DNA from: Auricularia sp. M13
Taxonomy: Eukaryota > Basidiomycota > Agaricomycetes > Auriculariales > Auriculariaceae
Reading direction: 5' to 3'
Length of the DNA: 64,000 bases
Assembly: GCA_037042915.1 (NCBI GenBank)
Contig: CM073203.1
Location: 558,001 to 622,000 of the forward strand
Positions 54,246 to 64,000 of the stretch are shown here, one piece after another; the stretch's first letter is position 1; each line of letters opens with the position of its first letter. The translations under genes were made by a program, and so were the position numbers. The notes beneath the pieces are model-generated. The model was not told where the DNA came from. It did not search any database and was given only the letters and a program-made list of their open reading frames with translations.

Positions 54246-54863
54246 ATTGAGCGTGGCCACTGCTGGACCGGTCGAGGCGGGAGAGCGAGGCAAGAGGCGC
54301 CCGGCATCTGATACGCCGACCCGGCATCTGATAATCCTCTTCGACTCTCTGAGCCAGAGAAGGTCATTCTCAGGGACGGCACTCAATGTCTCAGCCTTGT
54401 AAGCTGCGTTCAGAACATGGCCAACTCGCTTCTTCGCGTCTAAATGGAGCCACGGAGCAGCTGGAAGCCAACCTCTCCGGACCGCCGCCTAGGAATGCTC
54501 CCCGTTTGACTGTAATTCGTTCCCCCACTGCAAAGTTCTTGGAGCATGTTTACTCCGAAGATTGCTAGTCCTCGGCAGTAGTGCAGGGCTTCAAAGCAGT
54601 GTTTTGCGAGAAATAAGAGAAGAAACCTCTTTCGCGCTCTGCAATGTGCGATTAAAATTGAACTCAAAGATATATTACTCTTGCTTGTTAACTGATCGTA
54701 AACTGAGAGTGGTTTGGCGCTGACTGGTGAAAACGCCCATGAAATGTTCTAGTATGGCTGCAGTATCCCATTCCGTTGCAAGCCGTGGACGCTGCGGTCT
54801 TGACAGAAGGAAATGTAAGGACAACTCTCTCAGCGTAGAAGAGAGCGGCCTCGAGTCGCATTT
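54246..54863. other. Divergent intergenic region, MFS transporter / glucosidase II
   Basis: About 620 bp between the two divergent start codons. No gene recognised. The minus-strand frame is open upstream of the MFS start to 54386, so the MFS start may lie further out. Confidence 0.4.
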
Positions 54864-57800
54864 ATGCTCATTGCTTTTCTGCCAATGAACAGGGATGCGG
54901 AGACAGCCGGGGTAGCGCCCATGCTTGTCCTCACATTCTTTACATCGCTGCTGGTAGCAGCGCCCAGTGTCCTCGGACTGAAGGAACACGACTTCAAGAC
55001 ATGCTCGCAGTCGGGCTTCTGTCGCCGCGGCCGCGCCCTGGCTGAGCGCGCAGCGACGGCCGGCGCTACGTGGCAGTCGCCGTACTCGCTCGACCCCGCC
55101 ACGATCGAGATCGCGCAGGACCAGGCGGCGCTGACCGCGCGCGTCAGGACGGCGCTCTACCCCGACGTCAGCTTCACGCTCGAGGCGCGCGTCCACGACG
55201 ACGGCGTCGCGCGCGTGCGCATGGACGAGTACCGCGGCTGGCGCAAGCGCTACGACGGCACCGCCGGCTGGACGCTCGTCAAGGAGCCCACCATAAGCTC
55301 GACGGTCCAGTGGAACAAGGGCAAGAAGGACGTCAGCGCCACGTACGGCGACGTCCAGCTGCGCATCGAGTACAAGCCCCTGCGCGTCGTCATGCTGCGC
55401 GGCGGCAAGGAGGAGGTCGTCATCAACGGCCGCGGCCTGCTGCACATGGAACACTTTCGCAAAGAGCGCGGCGGCGATCAGGCTACGTCCTCGTCCTCGT
55501 CAGCGGCGGCGGCGGACCCGACACCCGACAACGGCGACAACATCCAGGTCGTGCTTGACGGCGACAAGCAAAGCGAGCCCGCGGCCGCGGCGGAGACGCC
55601 GAAGAAGGTCAACCCGAACGCCTGGTTCGAGGGAGACGACGAGGACGGCTATTGGGAGGAGCAGTTCAACTCCTGGCGGGACTCGAAGCCCAAGGGCCCC
55701 GAGTCGTTCTCGCTCGACATCACCTTCCCGCGGCACTCGCATCTCTACGGCATCCCCCAGCGCGCCACGCGTCTCGCATTGCCATCGACTACCGGAACCG
55801 AGCCGTTCTTCACCGAGCCGTACCGGCTGTACAACCTCGACGTGTTCGAGTACCTCGCCTCTTCCGCCTTTGGCCTTTACGGCTCCATTCCGCTGCTCCA
55901 CGCCCATTCGGCGGAGAGCACCGTCGCCGTGCTCAACCTCGTCGCATCGGAGACCTGGGTCGACCTCTACTACCCCACGCCCAAGTCCGCCAGCACGCAA
56001 TGGATCTCCGAGTCGGGCGTGCTGGACGTGCTGCTCCTGCCGGGCCCCACACCCGAGCACGTCTTCGAGCAATACGCCGCCCTAACAGGGACCTCCGCGC
56101 TGCCCGCGGCGTGGGCTTTGGGGTACCACCAGTGCCGCTGGAACTACGTCAGCTCGGACGACGTGCGGGGCGTGCAGCGGCGGTTCGACGAGGAGGACAT
56201 GCCGGTGGACGTGTTCTGGCTGGACATCGAGTACTCGCCGGACCACAAGTACATGATCTGGGACGAGAAGGGCTTCCCGGACCCGCTGCAGATGCTCGCG
56301 GACGTCGAGCGCAACGAGCGCCACATGGTCGTCATCGTCGACCCGCACCTCAAGCGCACGCCCGACTACCCCGTGTACAAGCGCGCGTCGGAGCTCGGCC
56401 TGATGGTCAAGACCGCGAGCGGCGACGCCGAGTACGAGGGCTGGTGCTGGCCCGGCAGCTCCGCGTGGATGGACTTCTTCAACCCCGCCGCGTGGGACTT
56501 CTGGAAGACTATTTTCAAGGTCGACGATAAGGATGTCCCCAAGGGAGAGTGGCATTGGTCCCAGAGCAGCGTCAAGCTGGGCATTTGGAACGATATGAAC
56601 GAGCCGTCTGTGTTCAACGGGCCGGAAATCACCATGCAGAAGGACCTCATCCACCATGGCGGCTGGGAGCATCGCGACATCCACAACTTGAACGGCGTGC
56701 TCTACGTACGTATAAATTTTGGTGTGATGCTTATTGTGACTGACAACTTGCTCGCAGCACAACGCTACGTCCGTTGCTGTCCGCGAGCGCACGAACCCGC
56801 CGATGCGGCCCTTCGTCCTCTCCCGCTCGTTCTTCGCCGGCTCGCAGCGCTTCGGCGCGATCTGGACGGGAGACAACATGGGCACCTGGGAACACATGGC
56901 GGTCGGCATCCCCATGGTCCTCTCGAACGGCATTGCGGGGATGACCTTCGCGGGCGGTGAGTGCAAGCACAATCGTCGTATATCATCGTGCATGTTCTGA
57001 ACTGGCGGTATTTGCAGCGGACGTCGGAGGATTCTTCGGGAACCCCGACCCCGAGATGCTCACGCGCTGGTACCAGGTCGGCGCGTTTGCGCCGTTCTTC
57101 CGCGCGCATGCGCACATTGATACCAAGCGTCGCGAGCCGTACCTGCTTGAGGAGCCTTACAAGAGCATCGTCCGGAACGTGCTTCGTTTGCGCTACTCGC
57201 TCCTGCCCGTGTGGTACACTGCTTTCCATGAGGCCAGCGTGCGCGGTATTCCCGTCCTGCGGTGCGTTCCATGGCATAGCAACTACTTGTAGTTTCTTTG
57301 ACTCACTCGTGCACAGGCCACAGTACGTGATGTACCCGAAGGACGAGCAAGGTTTCTCCATCGACGACCAATACTACATCGGCAACTCGGGCCTGCTCGT
57401 GCACCCGGTGACGACGGCCAACACGAACGAGGCGAAGGTGTACCTCTCCGCCGCGCAGCCGTACTACGACTACTTCACGCACGCCGTGCACCGCGGCGGG
57501 CAGAAGCACGTCACGGTGCGCGCGGAGCTGCACCAGCTGCCGCTGTTCATCCGCGGCGGGAGCATCGTGCCGACGCGCGAGCGCCCGCGGCGCGCGAGCC
57601 CGCTGATGAAGCGCGACCCGTTCACGCTGACCGTCGCGCTCGACCGCGACGGCAAGGCCGCGGGCGAGCTGTACCTCGACGACGGCGAGTCGTACGCGTT
57701 CCAGCAGGGCGCGCTCGTGTGGCGCGCGCTCGAGTTCGCCGGCGGGCGGCTGAGCAGCCGCGACCTCGTCGCGGGCAACCCCGCGAAGGCCGCCGACGGC

Positions 57801-58055
57801 GTGCAGCTCGCGGCGTACGACGCCAAGACGAACCCGTATGCGCAGTCGATCAGGGACGTCCGCGTCGAGAGGGTCGTCGTGCTCGGGCTCAAGACGAAGC
57901 CTAAGAGCTTGAAGACCGCCAGTGGCGCGGCGCTCGAGTTCCAGTGGACGGAGGGCGTCGCTGCTAGCGGGTCCCAGGAGGGCGCCGCGAGCAAGCTGGT
58001 GATCAAGGACCCGAAGGCGAAGATTGTGGAGGACTGGAGCATCGTGTTTGAATAA
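54864..58055 (+). CDS. Glucosidase II alpha subunit (GH31)
   Basis: Four exons (54864-56705, 56758-56956, 57018-57261, 57317-58055) give 1007 residues. It is the ER enzyme trimming the two inner alpha-1,3 glucoses from N-glycans during glycoprotein folding, with a beta subunit not seen here. Signal peptide [19 protein letters not shown] begins at the internal ATG 54921; the 54864 ATG adds 19 residues, so 54921 may be the real start. The signature [17 protein letters not shown] follows. The catalytic nucleophile Asp is in [12 protein letters not shown] (about residue 577). The acid/base Asp is in [22 protein letters not shown] and [16 protein letters not shown] are substrate-pocket motifs. An Ala/Ser and Asp/Glu-rich insertion at about residues 210-270 is typical. 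Confidence 0.95.
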
Positions 58056-58238
58056 AAGACACGCCTTCGCTGTTGTAATTAAAAACTGCTGGAAGTAGAA
58101 GAGGAGTTTATTTGCTTCAATGAGGTCTGCAACAAGTCCTAAGACCTAGGGGGGACGGTGTGCAATTGGTCTTGTGCCACACCGGCAAGTTCCTGCTGGA
58201 CCGCTGCAGCTTGGCCTCCGGATCCCAGACCTCCAGCG

Positions 58239-58935
58239 ATGACTTCAATGCCAAATGACCCGTTATCTGAGTTTCCGACCGTCGCAGCGCTACCGTACGC
58301 GGCCTCGCATACCCAGCACTCAGCATAATCAAATGTTCTGCAGGCGAGATGCGCTCGAAGACCTGTTGAATGACCCGCAATACCTGCAAGCCATCGTGCA
58401 CACCCTTCCACAGGCGCAGCAAATCGCACAGGCCCAGGCCGAGCTCGCGTCCGCCAACGAGGCATTAGCGCGTGCGTACGCTGACTACAGTACATCTGCT
58501 TCAACGGCTGACGTTGCGCGACGGTAGACCGCAACATGGCGCTGCAGGAGCCTCTGATGCACATACGGCAGGAGACGCAGGCCGCATTCGACGAGGCGCG
58601 CGCACTGGAAGCGCGTTGGCGTGTTCTGGAGCGTGAGCAGCGCGAGTTGTATCAGGTGCGTGCTCACGCACCTCGATCTAATCTGTTGCTCATGTCAGAA
58701 TCCGTAGCGATATTCCCAAAGTTTCCTTATGATGCGCCTGCGCCACGCGACCACTGCCCAGGACGAGCTTTCCGAAGCGCTGGCGACCAAGTTCGTGCGC
58801 GGCGGGGGCGAGGATACGCCGGCCGACGTCGACGCCTTCGTCAAGCAGTTCCGCGAACAGCGCACGACATACCATAAACGCGCTATATACAGCGAGCGCT
58901 CAGCAGCGGGCAAAGTGACATGGCCAGAAGACTAG
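58239..58935 (+). CDS. VPS37: ESCRT-I subunit VPS37 (mod(r) domain)
   Basis: Four exons (58239-58294, 58344-58471, 58528-58655, 58708-58935) give 179 residues. VPS37 is part of ESCRT-I, which sorts ubiquitinated membrane cargo at endosomes. The N-terminus PLSEFPTVAALPRDALEDLL leads into the mod(r) helices: NDPQYLQAIVHTLPQAQQIA, then ALQEPLMHIRQETQAAFDEA, ARWRVLEREQRELYQRYSQS, and FLMMRLRHATTAQDELSEAL. All splice phases close. The last intron could end either at CAG (58698) or TAG (58707); only the latter gives the RYSQSFLMMRL join. The start 184 bp after the glucosidase II stop leaves a short intergenic space. Length is normal for fungal VPS37. Confidence 0.88.
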
Positions 58936-59212
58936 GACGCTTCAGATTCTCGACGCATTTCATTGCTTTCTGTATACTGCACTGTACAGCTACAGGCCTG
59001 TTAGAAAAGGAAAAGAACGAGGGGAGAACACAGCAGCACACGTAGATAGACAGATGGCACAATCAGAGAGAGAGAGAGGAGAGTCAGCAGCGTGCAAAAT
59101 CCTACAGACTAATGAACAAACTGGCAAAGAACGGAGCAGATACAGTAACAACACAGCAGCAGGCAAGGCAGACGCGACATCGGACAACGAGCAACGAACA
59201 ACGGAGCAAGCG
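58936..59212. other. Convergent 3' region, VPS37 / Rho GEF
   Basis: About 280 bp between convergent stop codons, with a short GA-rich tract near 59070. No gene. Confidence 0.5.
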
Positions 59213-62202
59213 TCATGTGAGCGGGACGAGGAAGCTCGCGAGCGCCCAGCCGATGCGGCCCTGCTCGTCGCGGCCGACGAGCAAGCAGTCGTCCTCGTCC
59301 TCCTGGATCTCGATGGGCAGCTGCTCGGCGTGCTGCGCCGGGTGGCCCGCCTCGTGCAGGATCTCGAGGATGTCGCCGACGGCGAGCGTGAGGAACGGCA
59401 GGCCCGCGTACGTCTCCGCCGTCGGCGGCACGCACGGGTGCACGGCCGTGCACGTGTACAGCGTCTCGACGTCCTGCGTGGGGATCACGTCCGCCGCGCG
59501 CATGCCGTCCTCGCTCATCCGCCGCAGCCGCGGCCGCGCGAGCGACGACCGCGAGCGCGCGCGCGCGGGGTGCTGCTCGTCCGGCGCCGCGGCGTCGCCG
59601 CGGTGGTCGTGCAGCTGCTCGCCGAGCTGCAGCGCGCGCAGCACGTCCTCCGCGCCCGCGACGTCGAACCCGTCCGACGAGTTGTTCGTCGACAGCTCGC
59701 TCTGCTCGCGCGGGTGCGGGTGCAGCGGCCGCGCGTACTCGTCGCGGTGCATCTGGATGTGCATCTGCAGCTCGACCGGGTCCGACCGCCGCTGGCTCCG
59801 GCTGGGCGACGGGCTGGTCATGCTACTCCGCCCGCCGAGCGACTGCGCCGCGCGCGAGTGCGTAGGCCGCGGGTCATGCTGTACCGCCGTCCGCCGAGTG
59901 GGCCGCGGTAGCCGCACGGCGGGGTTGACGATGCCGAGCTCGCCCACCATGCGCTCGACCTCCTCCCAGCGCTCCCACCACACGCGCACGGTCTCGACGG
60001 CGCCGACCACAGCGTCGCCCTCGCCTTCAACACCAAGCGCCTCCCACAGCTCCGCCCACCGGTTCGCGACCTCGCGCCAGAACGTCGCCTGCCACATCGC
60101 AAGCCGCCGCACCGCAAGCGCGCACCCGCGCTCCATGAGCTCCAAATACTTGGGCATCTCAGCGCGCAGCTGCGCGCTGACCGCGCCGTACTCCTGCTCG
60201 GCGGCGAGCTGGGCGGCCGTCGGCTTCGCCTTCGCATACGGCGTGTGGACGACGGCATCGTGGTTGGGCCGCAGCTCCTTCAAGTGCGCAAGGAGGATAT
60301 GCGGGCCGGATGTGGTCGAAACAAGCGCGGCGAGCTGCGGGATGAGCACGCTCTGCAGCGCGGTGTCGAGGTCCGCCCAGAGCGGCAAGAGCTGCTCCTC
60401 AACGACATCGCCAAACGCATTAAGACTCTCGCTCCCATGCCCCGCGCCGAGCCCAATAACGCGTCCAAACGCCGTCGCCCACAGACCGAGCTTACCGATC
60501 GCGTCGCGCACGCCCTGGCTCCACTCGAGCGTCTGGCGCGCCATACTGCTCGCGCTCTTCTCGAGCGTCCTCAAACGTCGCTCCATGCGCTCGATCTCCT
60601 CCTGCTCGGCCACCGCACTATCGCTCGGCACGCTGTTCGAGCGCGGCTTGCCCAGCATGCGGAACGAGCGCATGCGGCCGAGCGGCGCGGCGGTCAGCGA
60701 GCGCTTCACGCCGCCGGCGCCGGGCACCGCGGGCGGCTTGCCCTCGAGCACCATCTTGACGACGTCGAGCCGGCGCCGGCCCTCATTCACGCCGCGCGCG
60801 AGCTGCTCGAGCCGGTCCTTCGCCTGGCGCAGCGCGGCCTTGTCCGGGTGCGTGTCCGGCGTGTCGTCGATGAGCGTCTGCAGCAGCAGCGGGTACTTGA
60901 GCAGGCGCTGCACGGGCTTGATGAGCAGCGACTGCAGGTCCCACGCGTGCGTGTGCGCGGACGCCAGCTGCCGCGTCTGCGCGAGGTAGCGCTGCAGGCT
61001 CGACGTGCTCGAGAGCGAGTTGAGGTGCGTCAGCGCCGTCGGGTGCCGCGTGATGTACGTCGTGTACAGCGGCGTCATCTCCGATATCTGCAGCAGCCAC
61101 AACCAGAAATGGATTAGGCGATGCATGAAGGGGGTAATGCGAGGCGCACGCACCACTTCGAGAAACAGCGCGCCAACGCGGTCCTTGCCTTTGCCGCCAT
61201 CTAACACCTCGCCTAGCGCCACTTCCAGCTTGTCGGAAAACACCTCCGCGAAGAGCGCCAGATCGTTGACATTGCTAAAGATGATCTTTATGTCTTGCAT
61301 CGTCATCGGCGGCCCGTGCGTATGCGACGAGTCGGACGATGATGACGACGCCGTGAAGGTCGACGAGCGAGACGACTCGGGCGTCGTATCGCATGTCGAT
61401 GTCGACGCAGGATTCTGGGGAAAGGGCGCAGGCAAACCTGTGGCGAAAATAATCGGAATAAGCGGCGAATTCACGGCGAAAGTCAAAAAGTGTGCAAGTG
61501 AAAGGGCGCGGCGCGTGTTTACGTACCGAGCGCGAGGGGGATGTGGACGTCGCGGATGAGGGCGAGGTCGGACGCGTAGGCGCGCTCCGTGGTGAGGAGC
61601 TCGAGGAGCGCGTGTTCGCGCTTGGCGACCTTGGTCGAGGGGGAGGGGGTCATAGGGGCTGGCGATGTCGGCGTCGCCGGCAGGGATTTGTCCTTGCCCT
61701 GCTGATGCTCGGGCTCGGGCTCGGGTTCGATGGGCGACTCGACGAGGTCGCGCATGGTGTAGGCCTCGAGGAATGTCGCGAAGGAGCTGCGGCTGGCGAC
61801 CTTGCCCGATGCGGGGCGCAGCGGCGAGCGCGAGGGCACGGCGGGCGGCGTCATGGGCTCGGGCGAGGTGGGGACTGTGCTCGTGGAGTAGAACGAGTCG
61901 GTGCTGTACATAGACAGCGACTTGGCGACGGAGAACTTGGACTGGCGCGTGGCGGAAGAGGAGGGCGAGGTGGGGGCTCGGACAGCGGGAGTGGACGGCT
62001 GGCGCGGCACGACTACCTTGAGGTCCGCGGGCGGACCCTGGAGCGCCATGCGGCGGGCACGTTCGGGCGGCTTCAGCGACATTTGCTTGAGGATGTCAGG
62101 AGTTGCTGTGCTGCTGTTAGATTACGCAAACGGGAGCGCCGCGGGCGACTCACGAGCTGGCATGTCCAGCTGAGGAAGATAGAAGCCCATGCCCCAGGAC
62201 AT
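59213..62202 (-). CDS. DH-BAR-SH3 Rho guanine nucleotide exchange factor
   Basis: Four exons (62202-62154, 62105-61527, 61437-61154, 61087-59213) give 928 residues. The N-terminal 165 residues are Ser/Pro-rich. The DH domain starts at KREHALLELLTTERAYASDL and continues through the exchange-helix region LLIKPVQRLLKYPLLLQTLI. A long helical BAR-type region follows (about residues 430-650), then a Ser/Arg/His-rich linker. A C-terminal SH3 domain (YTCTAVHPCVPPTAET, PFLTLAVGDILEILHEAGH, GRIGWALASFLVPL) ends the protein. The arrangement matches the Tuba/DNMBP-like GEF group, which activates Rho-type GTPases (often Cdc42) at curved membranes. The GTPase target is inferred. The short first exon (16 codons) was placed by phase and ends MPA|PTPDILKQMSLK. 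Confidence 0.9.
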
Positions 62203-64000
62203 GTTGACACTGACACTGACAGCGTGTGCTGTTGTCCACGACAAAATCGCAAATTAGACGGCGCTGCGGCAAGCACAGGGACTACGCACGCGAGGTGGGC
62301 GGGACGGGAGAGAGAGAAAACTTGGAAGAACAAGGAAGGCGGGTGTGTGAGTTATAACCGGCAACTATGGAGCCGGACGAGTAACAGTCGTGGATGACGG
62401 GACGCGGGAGACTGGGCTACAACGAGCACCAGATAGATCGATGCGGCGCAAGACAAGACGCACGCAGGTCGAGATAGTGGGCAATGCACGCCAACGAGCA
62501 CAATGAAACAGACGCCGGCGCGTTTGATGTGCACGGCGCGTTCGGGACTTGCTTCCGAAGACGAGGCTGGCGACCGCGACACGGTCAGAGGAGAAGCGAC
62601 GGGGCTGGGGGCTGGGGGGTTCAGGGACGAGAACTGGCGTCTGGGCCGGCGGTCGAAATAGCAGCAGACGCTAGTACTCTCGGATGTGGCCCGGCGTATG
62701 TTCGGCGAGGCCCAGGGGTTCGTCCACTGACGTCTGGCCGTTCAGATGCGTGCAGAGCAGCAACGAATGCCCGAGCACGGCGCGCAAAGCAGCAAGCTAG
62801 CACCAGTGGGCAGCAGCAGCAGCTACAGCAATCCGAGCTCGAGTCGGTCCAAGGCTATGGGCTGACTGTAGCTCGACGCGAATACAGCTGGCGGGTGGCT
62901 CGCTGGGAGCGTTGGGTGCTGGGCGTAGGCAGCGGTGGGCGAGGTGGCGGACGGACGGAAGCAAGCAAGCAAGCGGACGGCAGTCTTCCAGGCGGAATCG
63001 GAATCAACAGCTCGTGCCTTGCCACCGTCCTCCCGCCCGCCCGCATCACCCTCACGCCGGACCTGTGCCTGCAGGCTCTCCCTTGTCCGCCCCAGGACGC
63101 CAGTCTGCGCTCCCCGCCCCACCGCCCACCCTGCCGGCCGCGTCCCGCTCGGGGCTCCAGCCATCCGGTCGCCGAACTGCGAACGCGCTTCTTGACATCC
63201 CTCGGCGTCTCCATGAGTCGTTCTCCCACTCAAATACTTTCTAGCCAGCCCACCGCCTGCTCTGGTCTGCGCACATCTCAAATGGGTCCATGACTATGAC
63301 GCTCCATACGATTCAACTGACAGCGGGCCTTCTGAGTTGGTGCTCCCGGCCTCTTCTGCTCATGCCCAACTGTTACTCACTACAGTATCACGGGGACCTC
63401 GGATTCAAACGCGCGCACATGCCCGCCTGCAGTCACGCCCCCTCCCTCCCTATGGCGGTGCTGCAGCTCGGCCCGGACAGACATCGGTGTCCGCCTGCAG
63501 CAGCATGGCAGGTGCCACCTTGCCAGCGAACTGCGCACTCCGCGATTGTTTTACGTCGTACGAATCCTTGATAATGACATGATCTGCCGTGCTTTCTCGC
63601 TATTTCGGGCCTCTGGAACGGATTGTTAGATCGGTCTCTGCATCTCCTGGCAGTCCATTTCGCACTGGCAGCGACTTGCACGCCGGGCCGTTCGTGGATG
63701 GCGGAGGACCGCGCTACGTGACGACCGCGTCGAGCTTCGTGCTCCTGAAAGAGCATTGCACGCTTACAGTATACTCAACGACGCGCTGTGTCGCTGGTGA
63801 GCGCGCCATCCCAGTCCGGTGGATTCACAGGGTATGGATCGATCGGGCGTGCTGGCACTGTGCTCAATTTCATGATCAAGTTAGACTCTCAAACAGCGAT
63901 CCCAAATTAGAACCCTTACCCTTGCCAGGTGAGGTGGGAAGCGTCGACATTACGGATGGTGCCCATTGAAACGATGCCCCAAGTTTCCTGCAGTCTGGAG
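62203..64000. other. Gene-poor right end
   Basis: GC-rich frames such as 62484-63293 (+) and 63589-63969 (+) have low-complexity Arg/Ser-rich products without motifs and are treated as chance. An (AAGC)n run is at about 62959-62975. One CACTGGCAG word lies at 63663. The promoter of the Rho GEF gene should lie just beyond 62202. Confidence 0.4.

Noticed and set aside
55500-56993. Long minus-strand open frames antisense to glucosidase II
   Set aside because: Shadows caused by GC-rich third positions of the GH31 gene; no motifs.
62484-63293. 269-codon plus-strand open frame at right end
   Set aside because: Low-complexity, repeat-rich and without homology-like features; likely chance.
1-64000. 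CRISPR arrays, operons, rRNA or tRNA genes
   Set aside because: No regularly spaced direct repeats, no polycistronic gene order, and no recognisable structural RNA; the window is eukaryotic nuclear DNA.

Overview
The window is GC-rich nuclear DNA from a filamentous basidiomycete, very probably an Agaricomycete. The evidence is: many short introns (mostly 45-70 bp) in almost every gene, with frames that close exactly when they are removed; two protein families largely confined to mushroom-forming fungi (DUF6533 seven-helix proteins and DUF6535 membrane proteins); a basidiomycete-type S10 carboxypeptidase; and short non-autonomous DNA transposons with long terminal inverted repeats. All exon models here were joined by eye from reading frame, splice signals and family conservation. 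No search was run.

Layout. 1-4.7 kb: gene-poor, dominated by a ~4.3 kb imperfect inverted duplication carrying decayed gene pieces. 4.9-6.5 kb: BAHD-type acyltransferase (-). 7.2-7.5 kb: MITE. 7.6-9.6 kb: DUF6533 protein (+). 10.2-13.1 kb: DUF6535 protein (+). 13.3-14.8 kb: FluG-N-type amidohydrolase (+). 15.0-18.05 kb: SulP sulfate transporter (-), head-to-head with a 3-hydroxyacyl-CoA dehydrogenase (18.2-19.6 kb, +). 21.1 kb: a small spliced gene. 21.75-22.48 kb: a long-TIR foldback element. 25.3-26.6 kb: BTB/POZ protein (+). 28.6-31.75 kb: a tandem family of acidic proteins (gene, decayed copy, gene). 31.8-34.1 kb: S10 carboxypeptidase (-). 34.9-36.3 kb: ZIP zinc transporter (-). 37.6-38.0 kb: 95-residue membrane protein (-). 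38.3-43.0 kb: gene-poor, with degenerate repeats and a cluster of a recurring 9-mer. 43.0-45.8 kb: adhesin-like membrane protein (-) and a divergent hypothetical gene (+) sharing a ~100 bp promoter. 46.2-46.6 kb: TA-flanked MITE. 46.9-47.3 kb: C-terminal fragment of a heme-thiolate peroxygenase. 48.2-54.2 kb: three co-oriented genes (SDR-fold protein, FAD monooxygenase, MFS transporter). 54.9-62.2 kb: housekeeping block of glucosidase II alpha subunit (+), ESCRT-I VPS37 (+) and a DH-BAR-SH3 Rho GEF (-). 62.2-64.0 kb: no supported gene.

How the genes relate. Most are independent housekeeping or membrane functions: sulfate and zinc uptake, ER glycoprotein processing, endosomal sorting, GTPase signalling, fatty acid oxidation and extracellular proteolysis. 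The SDR / monooxygenase / MFS run beside a broken peroxygenase could be a small oxidative-metabolism group, but that is inference from proximity. The window alternates conserved genes with accessory stretches holding inverted repeats, MITEs, decayed copies and a tandem family, which is where the unusual signals lie.

Splicing stands out. There are predicted microexons of 7, 17, 17, 19, 21, 21 and 25 nt, two predicted GC-AG introns, one frame-preserving stop-free intron, and frequent use of the donor GTGCGT.
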